A stretch of DNA of 64,000 nucleotides from Pseudomonas azerbaijanoccidentalis (GCF_019145495.1 NZ_JAHSTU010000012.1:98130-162129), one strand, 5' to 3'; counted from the stretch's first letter, positions 8,505-17,370 are shown. Made by a program: numbers and translations. Notes: a model not told the origin generated them from the sequence alone.

Positions 8505-9275
8505 ATGGCGCTGGCCAAACGCATCATCCCTTGCCTGGACGTGGACAACGGCCGTGTCGTTAAAGGTGTGAAATTCGAAAACATCCGCGACGCCGGCGAT
8601 CCGGTGGAAATTGCCCGTCGTTATGACGAGCAGGGCGCGGACGAGATTACCTTTCTCGACATCACCGCCAGCGTCGACGGACGCGACACCACGCTGCATA
8701 CCGTTGAACGCATGGCCAGCCAGGTGTTCATCCCGTTGACCGTGGGCGGTGGCGTGCGCACCGTGCAAGACATCCGCAACCTGCTCAATGCTGGCGCGGA
8801 CAAGGTGTCGATCAACACCGCGGCGGTGTTCAACCCGGAATTCGTCGGCGAAGCCGCGCAGCATTTCGGTTCGCAGTGCATCGTGGTGGCCATCGATGCA
8901 AAGAAAGTCTCCGGTCCGGGCGAAACCCCGCGCTGGGAAATCTTCACCCATGGCGGTCGCAAGCCGACCGGCCTCGACGCCGTTGAGTGGGCGAAGAAGA
9001 TGGAAGGCCTGGGTGCCGGTGAAATCCTGCTGACCAGCATGGATCAGGACGGCATGAAAAACGGCTTCGACCTGGGCGTGACCCGTGCCATCAGCGATGC
9101 GCTGGGCATTCCGGTGATCGCTTCCGGCGGCGTCGGCAACCTGCAGCATTTGGCCGACGGCATTCTCGAAGGCCACGCCAGTGCAGTATTGGCGGCGAGT
9201 ATTTTCCACTTCGGCGAATACACCGTGCAGGAAGCCAAGGCTTATATGGCTCATCGCGGCATCGTGATGCGCTAA
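8505..9275 (+). CDS. hisF: imidazole glycerol phosphate synthase cyclase subunit HisF
   Basis: 256 residues, a half-barrel-duplicated (beta/alpha)8 enzyme that joins PRFAR to ammonia delivered from HisH, forming imidazoleglycerol phosphate and AICAR. The catalytic Asp are in IPCLDVDNGRVVKG (residue 11) and VVAIDAKKV (about 130); phosphate loops are VGGGVRT and SGGVGN. A TGAGGA ribosome site overlaps the hisA stop. It is the last gene of the his cluster; a solute-binding protein follows after 78 bp. Confidence 0.97.
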   Translation: MALAKRIIPCLDVDNGRVVKGVKFENIRDAGDPVEIARRYDEQGADEITFLDITASVDGRDTTLHTVERMASQVFIPLTVGGGVRTVQDIRNLLNAGADKVSINTAAVFNPEFVGEAAQHFGSQCIVVAIDAKKVSGPGETPRWEIFTHGGRKPTGLDAVEWAKKMEGLGAGEILLTSMDQDGMKNGFDLGVTRAISDALGIPVIASGGVGNLQHLADGILEGHASAVLAASIFHFGEYTVQEAKAYMAHRGIVMR

Positions 9276-9353
9276 ACAAACCCATACAGGCCAGTGGACA
9301 TCATGGCGGGCTCAGGGCACTCTTGGGGACGCCATGGATTTCGGTAGCCAGAC

Positions 9354-10109
9354 ATGCTTAAACGTCTTCTTTTTGCCCTTGCCAGCGCTTCTCTGTTGTT
9401 CGTCAGTGCGGCGCATGCCGCCGACAGACCTGACACCGACATGGTGTTGCTGACGGAAAATTTCCCTCCGTACAACATGGCGAAGAACGGCAAGAACTTC
9501 GCCCAGGGCGAGAACATCGATGGCATCGCCACCGACATCGTTCGCGAAATCTTCAAGCGTGCCGACATCACCTACAGCCTGACCTTGCGCTTCCCTTGGG
9601 AGCGGGTCTACAAACTCGCCCTGGAAAACCCAGGTTACGGGGCGTTTGTGATGGCGCGTTTGCCGGACCGCGAGCGACTCTTCAAGTGGGTCGGACCGAT
9701 TGGTCCGGATGACTGGATTATGCTGGCCAAGGCTGACAGCAAAATCACCCTCGAAACCCTGGATGACGCACGAAAGTACAAGATCGGCGCCTACAAGGGC
9801 GACGCCATTGCCACGACGCTGGCCAGGCAAGGCTTGAACCCGGTGGTGGTTTTGCGTGATCAGGACAACGCGAAGAAGCTGGTCAACGGCCAGATTGATC
9901 TGTGGGCCACGGGCGATCCGGCCGGGCGCTATCTGGCGCGCCAGGAAGGCGTGAGCGGGCTCAAGACTGTGCTGCGGTTCAACAGCGCCGAGCTTTACCT
10001 GGCGCTGAATAAAGCCGTCCCGGATGAAACGGTGGCCAAGCTGCAAGCCGCGCTGGATCAGCTGCGTAAAGACGGCGTGGTGGATGACATCATGGCGAAG
10101 TATCTCTAG
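9354..10109 (+). CDS. periplasmic solute-binding protein, family 3 (polar amino acid type)
   Basis: 251 residues with a clear Sec signal peptide (LKRLLFALASASLLFVSAAHA, cut after AHA at about residue 22). The mature part is a bacterial SBP family 3 domain: VLLTENFPPYNM near the N-terminus, the GIATDIVREIFKRA helix, and WATGDPAGRYLA in lobe 2. No ABC permease or ATPase is adjacent, so it is an orphan binding protein or serves a distant transporter. The 78 bp gap after hisF allows but does not prove co-transcription. The ligand is unknown. Confidence 0.8.
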   Translation: MLKRLLFALASASLLFVSAAHAADRPDTDMVLLTENFPPYNMAKNGKNFAQGENIDGIATDIVREIFKRADITYSLTLRFPWERVYKLALENPGYGAFVMARLPDRERLFKWVGPIGPDDWIMLAKADSKITLETLDDARKYKIGAYKGDAIATTLARQGLNPVVVLRDQDNAKKLVNGQIDLWATGDPAGRYLARQEGVSGLKTVLRFNSAELYLALNKAVPDETVAKLQAALDQLRKDGVVDDIMAKYL

Positions 10110-10118
10110 AGCCTTTTA

Positions 10119-10194
10119 AAAGATCGCGGCTTCCGGCAGCTCCTACAGGATGCACACCATTCCAATGTAGGAGCTGCCGGAGGCTGCGATCTTT
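10119..10194. repeat. REP/REPIN-type inverted repeat, family A
   Basis: An AGATCGCGGCTTCCGGCAGC arm faces its complement at 10168-10193 across a short spacer. It fills the space between two convergent genes and touches the deacetylase stop codon. Confidence 0.88.
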
Positions 10195-10971
10195 TTATCG
10201 GTAAACCCCATCCTTGCCATGCGCCGCCGTCGCCCGATTGCTGCGCACGCTGATCATCTGTTTGATATCAATCCACTCAATCCCTTGAGCCTTCAGTTTC
10301 GGCAATTCACGTTCAAGCACCGCTAATGTCTGCGGGTATGGATGCCCGATCATCACCGCCGAGCCCTGTTTGTGCGCCAGGCTGATGGCTGTCTGTAGCT
10401 GAGTGAAGATCGCCGCTTCAGTGCGCTCATCATCGAGGAACACATCGCGCGACACGCTCGCCAGATCAATCTTCTGTGCCTGCTGCGCCGCCACGGTTTG
10501 CGCGCTGGTGCGGCTGTCGACGAAGAATTTATGACGACGCTGCAAGTCCGCCATCAACCATGCCATGGCGGCGGGCTGCGCGGTCATGCGGCTGCCCATG
10601 TGGTTGTTGATGCCGGCAGTGTAGGGGACCATTTTGAACGCCGCGTTCAGGCGTTTCTCAAGCTCTTCGATGGGAAGCTCGGGATGCCAGGCAAAGGGCC
10701 CGGTGGCCGGATCCATGGGCATATGCAGGATGACGATTTTGCCGGCGCGATGGGCTTCGCGGGCGAATTCGGTGGCGTGGGGTGTGTCCGGCATGATCGC
10801 CGTGGTCACAGGACCTGGCAGGGCCAGCACGCGGCGATCCCGGGGCAGGCTCTGCCCTAGGTCGTCGATGATTAAACTCAGATAGGCCTTTTGTGGCGCC
10901 GCAGCGGCGGGGGAAGCGTGAGCAACACCCACCAGGCAGCACAACAGGCCCAAGGCTAGCCGCAGAAACAT
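10195..10971 (-). CDS. divergent polysaccharide deacetylase family protein (YibQ-like)
   Basis: 258 residues with a signal peptide (FLRLALGLLCCLVGVAHA). The domain reads YLSLIIDDLGQSLPRD, then TTAIMPDTPHA, VILHMPMDP, GINNHMGSRMT, and VMIGHPYPQT near the end, which are the landmarks of the divergent polysaccharide deacetylase family represented by E. coli YibQ. It is predicted to be periplasmic, perhaps acting on cell-wall glycans. In gammaproteobacteria this gene regularly follows envC and ctpA, as here: it begins right after the ctpA stop, so the three form one envelope operon. Confidence 0.87.
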   Translation of the reverse strand: MFLRLALGLLCCLVGVAHASPAAAAPQKAYLSLIIDDLGQSLPRDRRVLALPGPVTTAIMPDTPHATEFAREAHRAGKIVILHMPMDPATGPFAWHPELPIEELEKRLNAAFKMVPYTAGINNHMGSRMTAQPAAMAWLMADLQRRHKFFVDSRTSAQTVAAQQAQKIDLASVSRDVFLDDERTEAAIFTQLQTAISLAHKQGSAVMIGHPYPQTLAVLERELPKLKAQGIEWIDIKQMISVRSNRATAAHGKDGVYR

Positions 10972-10972
10972 C

Positions 10973-12292
10973 TCAGCGGCCGGAGGTGATGCTCAGCCCT
11001 TTGAGCAGGCTCAGGGCCTGGGCCAGCTGGTAATCGTCGTCCTGTGGCATCGGTTTGGCTTTGCCGCCGGAGCTGCTTGGCTTGTCGGCGCCGCCATTGC
11101 CATTGCCCAAGTGACCTTGCAGGTCAGCTTCCTTGAAGTATTCGCTGTCCTGTTCGCTGGTGATCTTCGCCTTGCGCACTTCGATGTCCGGCACGATGCC
11201 CTGGGCCTGGATCGAGCGGCCATTAGGCGTGTAGTACAGCGCAGTGGTGATTTTCAGGGCGCGGTCGTTGTTCAGCGGTAGCACGGTTTGCACCGAGCCT
11301 TTGCCGAAACTTGGCGTCCCCATGACCACCGCACGCTTCTGATCCTGCAAGGCGCCGGCAACAATCTCCGAGGCCGAGGCGCTGCCGCCGTTGATCAGCA
11401 CAACCATTGGCACGGCTTCGCTTTCGTCCTTGCCGGTGGCGGAGAAGCGCAATTCGGAGTTGGCGATCCGGCCTTTGGTGTAAACGATCAGGCCCTTGGT
11501 GATGAAGTGGTCGACCACTTCCACCGCTGCCTGCAACACGCCGCCCGGGTTGTTGCGCAGGTCGAGAATGATGCCTTTGAGCTTTTTGCCGTTGTCCTTG
11601 CGCAGCTTGGCCAGGGCCTTGGAGACCTCTTCGCCGGTCTTGACCTGGAACTGGGTGATGCGGATGTAACCGTAGCCGGACTCCAGCAACTGGCTCTTCA
11701 CGCTCTTCACTTGAATGATGGCGCGGGCCAGGGTCACGTCGAACGGAGTGCCGCCGTCGCGCACCAGGGTCAGGGTGATTTTTTCGCCGATCTTGCCGCG
11801 CATCTTGTCCACGGCTTCGGTCATGCTCTGGCCGCGGGTGGGCTGGCCGTTGATCTTGACGATGAAGTCGCCCGCCTGGATGCCGGCCTTGGAAGCTGGC
11901 GTGTCATCGATGGGCGAGACCACTTTGATAAAGCCGTCTTCGGCGCCAACTTCAATCCCCAGACCGCCGAACTCGCCGCTGGTGCTTTCCTGCAATTCGG
12001 CGAAATCTTCCGGCCCAAGGTAGGCGGAGTGCGGATCAAGGTTGCTGAGCATGCCCTTGATCGCGTTTTCCAGCAGGGTCTTGTCGTCTACCGGTTCGAC
12101 ATAAGCGGCTTTGATCCGATCCATAACCTCGGCGAAGGTGCGCAACTCTTCCAGCGGCAATGGCGCCTTGGTGGTCGCAGCAGTGCCCGCAGGCGCGACC
12201 GCCGGGGCTGGTTGAGCGGCAAACGCCAGAGGCGCGCCGATCACCAGGGCGATCGTCAGGGCCAGCGAGGTAAGGCGGGACAAATGCAGCAT
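10973..12292 (-). CDS. ctpA: C-terminal processing (S41) peptidase CtpA
   Basis: 439 residues. A signal peptide (about 1-25) leads to an N-terminal helical part, a PDZ domain (about 90-170, GLGIEVGAEDGFIKVVSP), and the S41 protease core. The catalytic Ser is in INGGSASASEIVAGAL and the Lys in GTPSFGKGSVQT. The C-terminus is a low-complexity Gly/Ser/Lys tail. CtpA-type proteases act in the periplasm and in pseudomonads degrade peptidoglycan cross-link hydrolases with the help of a lipoprotein adaptor. It sits between envC and the deacetylase gene, all of which concern the cell wall. Confidence 0.95.
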   Translation of the reverse strand: MLHLSRLTSLALTIALVIGAPLAFAAQPAPAVAPAGTAATTKAPLPLEELRTFAEVMDRIKAAYVEPVDDKTLLENAIKGMLSNLDPHSAYLGPEDFAELQESTSGEFGGLGIEVGAEDGFIKVVSPIDDTPASKAGIQAGDFIVKINGQPTRGQSMTEAVDKMRGKIGEKITLTLVRDGGTPFDVTLARAIIQVKSVKSQLLESGYGYIRITQFQVKTGEEVSKALAKLRKDNGKKLKGIILDLRNNPGGVLQAAVEVVDHFITKGLIVYTKGRIANSELRFSATGKDESEAVPMVVLINGGSASASEIVAGALQDQKRAVVMGTPSFGKGSVQTVLPLNNDRALKITTALYYTPNGRSIQAQGIVPDIEVRKAKITSEQDSEYFKEADLQGHLGNGNGGADKPSSSGGKAKPMPQDDDYQLAQALSLLKGLSITSGR

Positions 12293-12323
12293 GTCGAACG
12301 AACTCCTGAATTAGGCAGCGCGC

Positions 12324-13616
12324 TTATCCTTGCGCGCGACACCATTGTGCCGGATCACTCGGGTGACCCTGCTGACGAATCGCGAAATACAATGCCGGTG
12401 TGTCCTGGCCGCCACTGCTACCCACAGTGGAGATGGACTCACCGGCTTTTACCACGTCACCCGCAGACTTGAGCAATGTCTGGTTGTGACCATAAAGACT
12501 CAAAAAACCGTTGCCGTGATCAAGGATCACCAGCAGCCCGGCGCCGCGCAACCAGTCGGCGAACACTACGCGACCGCCATGCACCGCATGTACGGTGCTG
12601 CCGGCGGACGCGCCAATCATTACGCCGTCCCACTTGGTCCGTGCATCGTCGCCACGGCTTTCACCGAAGCGTGCCAACAGTCGACCATCGACAGGCCAAG
12701 GAAGTTTGCCGCGGGTTGACGCAAATGCGCCGCCGAAGGTTTCGCCGGCGCTTGATACCAGCGCGCCAGGTGTAGATTTGACCGGTTTGCGTGGGGCGTC
12801 AGTCTCGTCTGCTTGAGCCTGGGCCTCACGTAAACGCTTTTTTTCGGCTTCCTGCTGGGCGATCAGCGCTTTTTGTCGCGCTTCTTCTGCCTCACGGGCC
12901 TGGCGAGCCAAGGTTTCTTCAATGGTTTTAAGGACTTTAGACAGGTCTGCCTGATCCTGCTCGCGGGCTGCCAGTTTCTGGTCGCGAGCCTTCACGTCGT
13001 CATTGAGCTTGGCCAGGACTTGCTGGCGTTCCTGGCGGACTTTGTCGAGTTCGTCGCGCTGGGTGTCGAGGCTGCTTTTCTGAACCAGCAACTGTGCCTG
13101 CTGCAAGCCGATGTCTTTTTCGACATTGGCCAGTTGGCGCAGGGTTTCGTTGAAGTTCTTCAACTGCTCCATGCGGGCCTGGCTCAGGTAGTCGTAATAG
13201 GTGAGGGTGCGGGCGAATTTTTCCGGATTCTGCTGGTTGAGCAGCAGCTTGAGGTATTCCTGGCGACCGTTCTGGTAGGCCGCGCGGGCCTGGATGGCGA
13301 TCAGTCGCTGCTGTTCAGTGCGCGCGCTCTGGAGTTTTTTTTTCTCCGCATCGAGCCGCTGCAGCTCGGATTCACTTTTCTTCAGCTCTTTTTGCAGGGC
13401 ATCGACCTGCTTCTCGAGCTTGCCCATTTCGGTCTCGGTGCCCTTGAGATCCTTTTGCACACCGGATTTTTCTTCCTGCAGCTTGCCCAGCAGCTTTTTC
13501 AGCTCGGCAATGTCCTGACGCGTAGCGTCCAACTGTTGTTGGGTTTGCGCGCGCTCGTCAGCGAAGGCCGGTTGGAGCAGGCAAGTCAGAGCAAGGGCTA
13601 TCAGGACGCGAAGCAT
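12324..13616 (-). CDS. envC: murein hydrolase activator EnvC (M23/LytM domain)
   Basis: About 430 residues. After a signal peptide (LRVLIALALTCLLQPAFA) comes a long coiled coil (about 25-250, rich in Leu/Glu/Lys/Gln) and a C-terminal LytM domain (about 310-430). The Zn ligands of active M23 peptidases are degenerate: the expected His in the first motif is replaced (KWDGVMI) and the HxH motif reads YFAIRQQ, as in EnvC, which activates amidases at the septum instead of cutting itself. An in-frame start at 13751 was rejected because it puts 45 residues before the signal peptide. No strong ribosome site is seen at 13616. It is first in the envC-ctpA-deacetylase operon. Confidence 0.9.
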   Translation of the reverse strand: MLRVLIALALTCLLQPAFADERAQTQQQLDATRQDIAELKKLLGKLQEEKSGVQKDLKGTETEMGKLEKQVDALQKELKKSESELQRLDAEKKKLQSARTEQQRLIAIQARAAYQNGRQEYLKLLLNQQNPEKFARTLTYYDYLSQARMEQLKNFNETLRQLANVEKDIGLQQAQLLVQKSSLDTQRDELDKVRQERQQVLAKLNDDVKARDQKLAAREQDQADLSKVLKTIEETLARQAREAEEARQKALIAQQEAEKKRLREAQAQADETDAPRKPVKSTPGALVSSAGETFGGAFASTRGKLPWPVDGRLLARFGESRGDDARTKWDGVMIGASAGSTVHAVHGGRVVFADWLRGAGLLVILDHGNGFLSLYGHNQTLLKSAGDVVKAGESISTVGSSGGQDTPALYFAIRQQGHPSDPAQWCRAQG

Positions 13617-13751
13617 AGAGGCGGGCGACACCAGGGAAAGGGACGGCCTAGTATGCCCGCCATGGGCAGCAAAAAAAATGCCCAATTGGGACTGTGTGAT
13701 AACTGGAGCAAGTAGCAGCACGAATTCCTTTTCGAAAACCCCATAAACCAC

Positions 13752-13841
13752 TGTGGGAGCTGGCTTGCCAGCGATTGCGTCGGCACATTCAACATATCTG
13801 TTGGCTGCCAGATTGCTATCGCTGGCAAGCCAGCTCCCACA
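13752..13841. repeat. REP/REPIN-type inverted repeat, family B
   Basis: The arms TGTGGGAGCTGGCTTGCCAG and CTGGCAAGCCAGCTCCCACA enclose a short spacer, between gpmI and envC (both minus strand). Confidence 0.88.
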
Positions 13842-13868
13842 GGGTTTTGCGGTGTTTGGACGACTGGA

Positions 13869-15398
13869 TTACACCAGAATCGAAGTCCCGGTCATTTCCT
13901 TCGGTTGCTCAAGGCCCAAGAGCTTGAGCATGGTCGGCGCCACGTCCGCCAACACGCCGCCTTCGCGGACCTTCAGGTCGCGCTTGCCGACATAAATGAA
14001 CGGTACCGGTTCGGTGGTGTGCGCGGTGTGCGCCTGGCCGGTGGTTTCGTCGGACATTTGCTCGACGTTGCCGTGGTCAGCGGTGATCAGGGCTTCGCCG
14101 CCGACTTTTTCCAGGGCTTCGACGATACGGCCGACGCACTGGTCCAGGCATTCAACGGCTTTCACCGCCGCCTCAAACACGCCACTGTGACCCACCATGT
14201 CGCCGTTGGCGTAGTTGACCACGATCACGTCATAGCGCTGGTTTTCGATGGCATCGACGATGCGGTCGGTCACTTCTGGCGCGCTCATTTCCGGCTGCAA
14301 GTCATACGTTGCGACTTTTGGCGACGGGATCAGGATGCGCTCTTCGCCCGGGAACGGTTCTTCACGACCGCCGGAGAAGAAGAAGGTCACGTGCGCGTAC
14401 TTCTCGGTTTCAGCGATGCGCAGCTGGGTTTTGCCGTTTTTCGCCAGGTAATCACCCAGTACGTTTTCCAGGCTGCCGGCAGCGAAGGCCGATGGGGCAG
14501 GAATGCTCGCGGCGTATTGGGTCAGCATGACGAAACCGGCCAGTTTTGGCTGGCGGCTGCGTTCGAATTCCTTGAAATCGTCTTCGACGAACACGCGGGT
14601 CAGCTCACGAGCGCGGTCGGCGCGGAAGTTCATGAACACCACGGCATCGCCGTCTTCGACTTTTACCGGTTCGCCGATCGAGGTGGCTTTGACGAATTCG
14701 TCGCTCTCGCCACGCTCGTAGGCGGCTTGCAGGCCTTCCTGGGCGGTGGCGGCATTGAACTCGCCGTTACCGTCGACAATCAGGTTGTAAGCCTGGGACA
14801 CGCGGTCCCAACGGTTGTCACGGTCCATGGCGAAGTAACGGCCAATAATGCTGGCGATACGGCCTTTGCCCAGCGCCTGGAACGTGGCATCGAGCAGTTC
14901 GATCGACGACTGAGCGCTTTTCGGCGGCGTGTCGCGGCCGTCGAGAAAGGCGTGCAGGTAGATGTTCTGGGCGCCGCGCTTGAAGGCCAGTTCGGCCATG
15001 GCGACCAGGTGATCCTGGTGGCTGTGCACGCCCCCATCGGACAGCAGGCCCATGAAGTGCACGGCTTTGCCCGCAGCGACGGCTTTATCGACGGCGGCGC
15101 AGATGGTCGGGTTCTCGAAGAACTCACCGTCGCGGATCGACTTGGTGACGCGAGTAAAATCCTGATACACCACGCGGCCGGCGCCGAGGTTCATGTGGCC
15201 GACTTCGGAGTTGCCCATCTGCCCATCCGGCAGGCCGACGTCCATGCCGCTGCCCGAGATCAGGCCGTTCGGCACAGTGGCCCACAAACGGTCCAGTACG
15301 GGCTTCTTCGCAGCGAAGATGGCGTTGGATTCGGGGTTTTCGCTGTGACCGAAGCCGTCGAGAATCATCAGGACCAAAGGTTTAGGCGTGGTAGTCAT
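13869..15398 (-). CDS. gpmI: 2,3-bisphosphoglycerate-independent phosphoglycerate mutase
   Basis: About 509 residues, a Mn-dependent glycolytic and gluconeogenic enzyme interconverting 3- and 2-phosphoglycerate. The alkaline-phosphatase-superfamily core is visible: LMILDGFG at the N-terminus, the phosphorylated Ser in QMGNSEVGHMNLGAG, the RADRAREL motif, VNYANGDMVGHSG, and the metal-binding TADHGNVEQM and TAHTTEPVPF near the end. A GTG three codons upstream (15407) is possible; the ATG at 15398 is the usual start (MTTTPKPLVL). It diverges from the rhodanese gene across about 150 bp that must hold both promoters. Confidence 0.96.
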   Translation of the reverse strand: MTTTPKPLVLMILDGFGHSENPESNAIFAAKKPVLDRLWATVPNGLISGSGMDVGLPDGQMGNSEVGHMNLGAGRVVYQDFTRVTKSIRDGEFFENPTICAAVDKAVAAGKAVHFMGLLSDGGVHSHQDHLVAMAELAFKRGAQNIYLHAFLDGRDTPPKSAQSSIELLDATFQALGKGRIASIIGRYFAMDRDNRWDRVSQAYNLIVDGNGEFNAATAQEGLQAAYERGESDEFVKATSIGEPVKVEDGDAVVFMNFRADRARELTRVFVEDDFKEFERSRQPKLAGFVMLTQYAASIPAPSAFAAGSLENVLGDYLAKNGKTQLRIAETEKYAHVTFFFSGGREEPFPGEERILIPSPKVATYDLQPEMSAPEVTDRIVDAIENQRYDVIVVNYANGDMVGHSGVFEAAVKAVECLDQCVGRIVEALEKVGGEALITADHGNVEQMSDETTGQAHTAHTTEPVPFIYVGKRDLKVREGGVLADVAPTMLKLLGLEQPKEMTGTSILV

Positions 15399-15551
15399 GG
15401 AATCCACTCGTGGCTGAGGTAAAAGGGGTAATGGAAAAAGGGAGTCGCAGTTTAAAGCGAAGTTCCGGCCACGTCACCGCCGGACGGGGTTTGGCCCACC
15501 ATAGTGGCTGTGTATACTGGCCGACATTTTAACGCCCTGGAACCTCCTTCG

Positions 15552-15965
15552 ATGGTTGCTCACCTGATTGAATTTGCCACTAACCACTACATTCTCGTCG
15601 GTATCTTCGTCGTACTGCTGGCCGCACTGATCGCGTATCAGATGCAGGGCGGCGGCCGTAGCCTGAGCACCGGTGAACTGACCGGCCTGGTCAACAAAGA
15701 TGCGGGCGTGGTGATCGACATTCGTCCAGCCAAAGACTTTGCCGCCGGTCACATTGTTGGCGCGTTGAACATTCCTCACGACAAACTGACCGCCCGCGTC
15801 GGCGAGTTGGAAAAGCACAAGGCCAAGACCATCATTCTGGTCGACGCCATGGGCCAGACTGCCGGCACCCACGCTCGCGAGCTGATGAAGGCCGGCTTCA
15901 CCGCTGCCAAGCTGTCCGGTGGTGTTTCCAGCTGGAAAGCCGACAACCTGCCGCTGGTGAAGTGA
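15552..15965 (+). CDS. membrane-anchored rhodanese-like domain protein
   Basis: 137 residues. One N-terminal membrane helix (about 12-30, YILVGIFVVLLAALIAYQM) carries a rhodanese domain. The position of the usual active-site Cys has ILVDAMGQTAGTHA, so no Cys is present and sulfurtransferase activity is doubtful. The whole protein contains no Cys. The longer reading from 15504 lacks a ribosome site; the ATG at 15552 gives the expected N-terminus MVAHLIEF. It ends 1 bp before grxC and leads a grxC-secB operon, an arrangement known from E. coli (yibN-grxC-secB). Confidence 0.9.
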   Translation: MVAHLIEFATNHYILVGIFVVLLAALIAYQMQGGGRSLSTGELTGLVNKDAGVVIDIRPAKDFAAGHIVGALNIPHDKLTARVGELEKHKAKTIILVDAMGQTAGTHARELMKAGFTAAKLSGGVSSWKADNLPLVK

Positions 15966-15966
15966 T

Positions 15967-16221
15967 ATGAGCAACGTCGTCGTCTACTCCAGCGATTACT
16001 GCCCTTATTGCTCCCGAGCCAAGTACCTGCTCGAGAACAAAGGCGTGGCCTTCGAAGAGATCAAGGTCGATGGCAAGCCGCAGGTGCGTGCCGCAATGGC
16101 TCAGAAGGCCGGACGTACATCCGTGCCGCAGATCTGGATCGGCAGCACCCACGTTGGCGGTTGTGATGATTTGTTTGCCCTGGAGCGCGCCGGTAAGCTC
16201 GACGCACTGCTCAAGGCTTGA
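15967..16221 (+). CDS. grxC: glutaredoxin 3 GrxC
   Basis: 84 residues, a single glutaredoxin domain with the dithiol active site CPYC (residues 14-17, SDYCPYCSRAK). TSVPQIWIG (cis-Pro loop) and GGCDDL (glutathione-binding turn) complete the fold. It reduces disulfides and glutathionylated proteins using glutathione. It begins 1 bp after the rhodanese stop and is followed by secB after 47 bp. Confidence 0.97.
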   Translation: MSNVVVYSSDYCPYCSRAKYLLENKGVAFEEIKVDGKPQVRAAMAQKAGRTSVPQIWIGSTHVGGCDDLFALERAGKLDALLKA

Positions 16222-16268
16222 ATTCGATTTCATACCCTATAAAAGCCCAAGATCAGAAAGGATCTGAG

Positions 16269-16754
16269 ATGACTGACCAACAGAACACTGCAGCTAGCGA
16301 AGAAGAAACCGCACCGCAATTCTCCTTGCAGCGCATCTACGTACGTGACTTGTCCTTCGAGGCCCCAAAAAGCCCGGCGATCTTCCGCCAGCAGTGGGAG
16401 CCGAGTGTCGGTCTGGATCTGAACACCCGCCAAAAGGCTCTGGAATCTGACTTCCACGAAGTCGTGCTGACCTTGTCGGTTACCGTGAAAAACGGTGACG
16501 AAGTGGCGTTCATCGCCGAAGTGCAACAGGCCGGTATCTTCCTGATCAAGAACCTGGACGACGCTTCGATGAGCCACACCCTGGGTGCGTTCTGCCCGAA
16601 CATCCTGTTCCCGTACGCTCGCGAAACCCTGGACAGCCTGGTGACCCGCGGCTCGTTCCCGGCACTGATGCTGGCTCCGGTGAACTTCGACGCACTGTAC
16701 GCGCAAGAGCTGCAACGCATGCAGGCGGCGGGCGAGACGCCGACCGTTCAGTAA
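16269..16754 (+). CDS. secB: protein-export chaperone SecB
   Basis: 161 residues, an acidic cytosolic chaperone that forms a tetramer, holds preproteins unfolded and delivers them to SecA. Family motifs include FSLQRIYVRDLSFEAPKSP, the FLIKNLDDASMSHTLGAFCPN block and the C-terminal PVNFDALYAQELQR. The 17-codon upstream extension was rejected: AGAAAGGA precedes the ATG at 16269 at the right distance and MTDQQN is the normal start. Last gene of rhodanese-grxC-secB; a very strong hairpin terminator follows. Confidence 0.97.
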   Translation: MTDQQNTAASEEETAPQFSLQRIYVRDLSFEAPKSPAIFRQQWEPSVGLDLNTRQKALESDFHEVVLTLSVTVKNGDEVAFIAEVQQAGIFLIKNLDDASMSHTLGAFCPNILFPYARETLDSLVTRGSFPALMLAPVNFDALYAQELQRMQAAGETPTVQ

Positions 16755-16762
16755 AAACTTTG

Positions 16763-16812
16763 TTTGCTCCATGAAAAAAGCGCCTCTGAAGGCGCTTTTT
16801 TCATGGAGCAAA
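16763..16812. terminator. bidirectional terminator: perfect 23-bp hairpin after secB
   Basis: A perfect inverted repeat has 23-base arms (16763-16785 and 16790-16812) and a 4-base CTGA loop. The inner GCGCCT/AGGCGC stem is flanked by A6 and T6 runs, so it can terminate in both directions. It lies between secB and the convergent trmL. Confidence 0.93.
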
Positions 16813-16824
16813 CGAAACCTTCGA

Positions 16825-16901
16825 GTAGGCGCTGCCGAAGGCTGCGATCTTTTGATTTTGGTTTTTAAGATCAAAAGATCGCAGCCTTCGGCAGCTCCTA
16901 C
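16825..16901. repeat. REP/REPIN-type inverted repeat, family A
   Basis: The arms GTAGGCGCTGCCGAAGGCTG and CAGCCTTCGGCAGCTCCTAC point at each other, with an ATCAAAAGATC/GATCTTTTGAT core between. It sits between the secB terminator and the trmL stop codon. Confidence 0.9.
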
Positions 16902-16914
16902 AAAGCGGGCGGTG

Positions 16915-17370
16915 TTATTTGAAGTCGTTTTGGCGCCAGGCTTCGTAAACGGCGACCGCGACGGTGTTGGACAGGTTCAGGCTGCGACAGCCTTCGCGCA
17001 TTGGCAGGCGCAGGCGTTGTTCGGCGGGCAGGGCGTCCAGCACTTCGGCGGGCAAGCCCCGGCTTTCCGGGCCGAACAGGAACGCGTCGCCCGGGACGAA
17101 GCTGGCATCGTGGAAGGGCCGTGAACCCTTGGTGGTGAAGGCGAACACCCGCGGGTGACCGAGGCTTTCCAGGCAGCTGGCAAGGTCCGCATGGCGTTGC
17201 AGGGTGGCATACTCGTGGTAATCGAGGCCGGCCCGGCGCAGGCGCTTGTCGTCCATCTCGAAGCCCAGCGGTTCGATCAAATGCAGGTGGCAGCCACTGT
17301 TGGCGCACAGCCTGATAACGTTGCCGGTATTCGGCGGAATTTCTGGTTGGAAAAGGATGACGTGAAACAT
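16915..17370 (-). CDS. trmL: tRNA (cytidine(34)-2'-O)-methyltransferase TrmL
   Basis: 151 residues, a minimal SPOUT methyltransferase. It 2'-O-methylates the wobble base of tRNA-Leu species. SPOUT motifs are readable: FQPEIPPNTGNVIRLCANSG at the N-terminus, FLFGPESRGLPAEVLD in the middle, and the knot motif RSLNLSNTVAVAVYEAWRQ at the C-terminus. The long upstream extension in the same frame is not coding; the ATG at 17370 has GGAG 7 bases upstream. Its start codon overlaps, in antiparallel fashion, the start codon of the divergent gene at 17369. Confidence 0.95.
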   Translation of the reverse strand: MFHVILFQPEIPPNTGNVIRLCANSGCHLHLIEPLGFEMDDKRLRRAGLDYHEYATLQRHADLASCLESLGHPRVFAFTTKGSRPFHDASFVPGDAFLFGPESRGLPAEVLDALPAEQRLRLPMREGCRSLNLSNTVAVAVYEAWRQNDFK

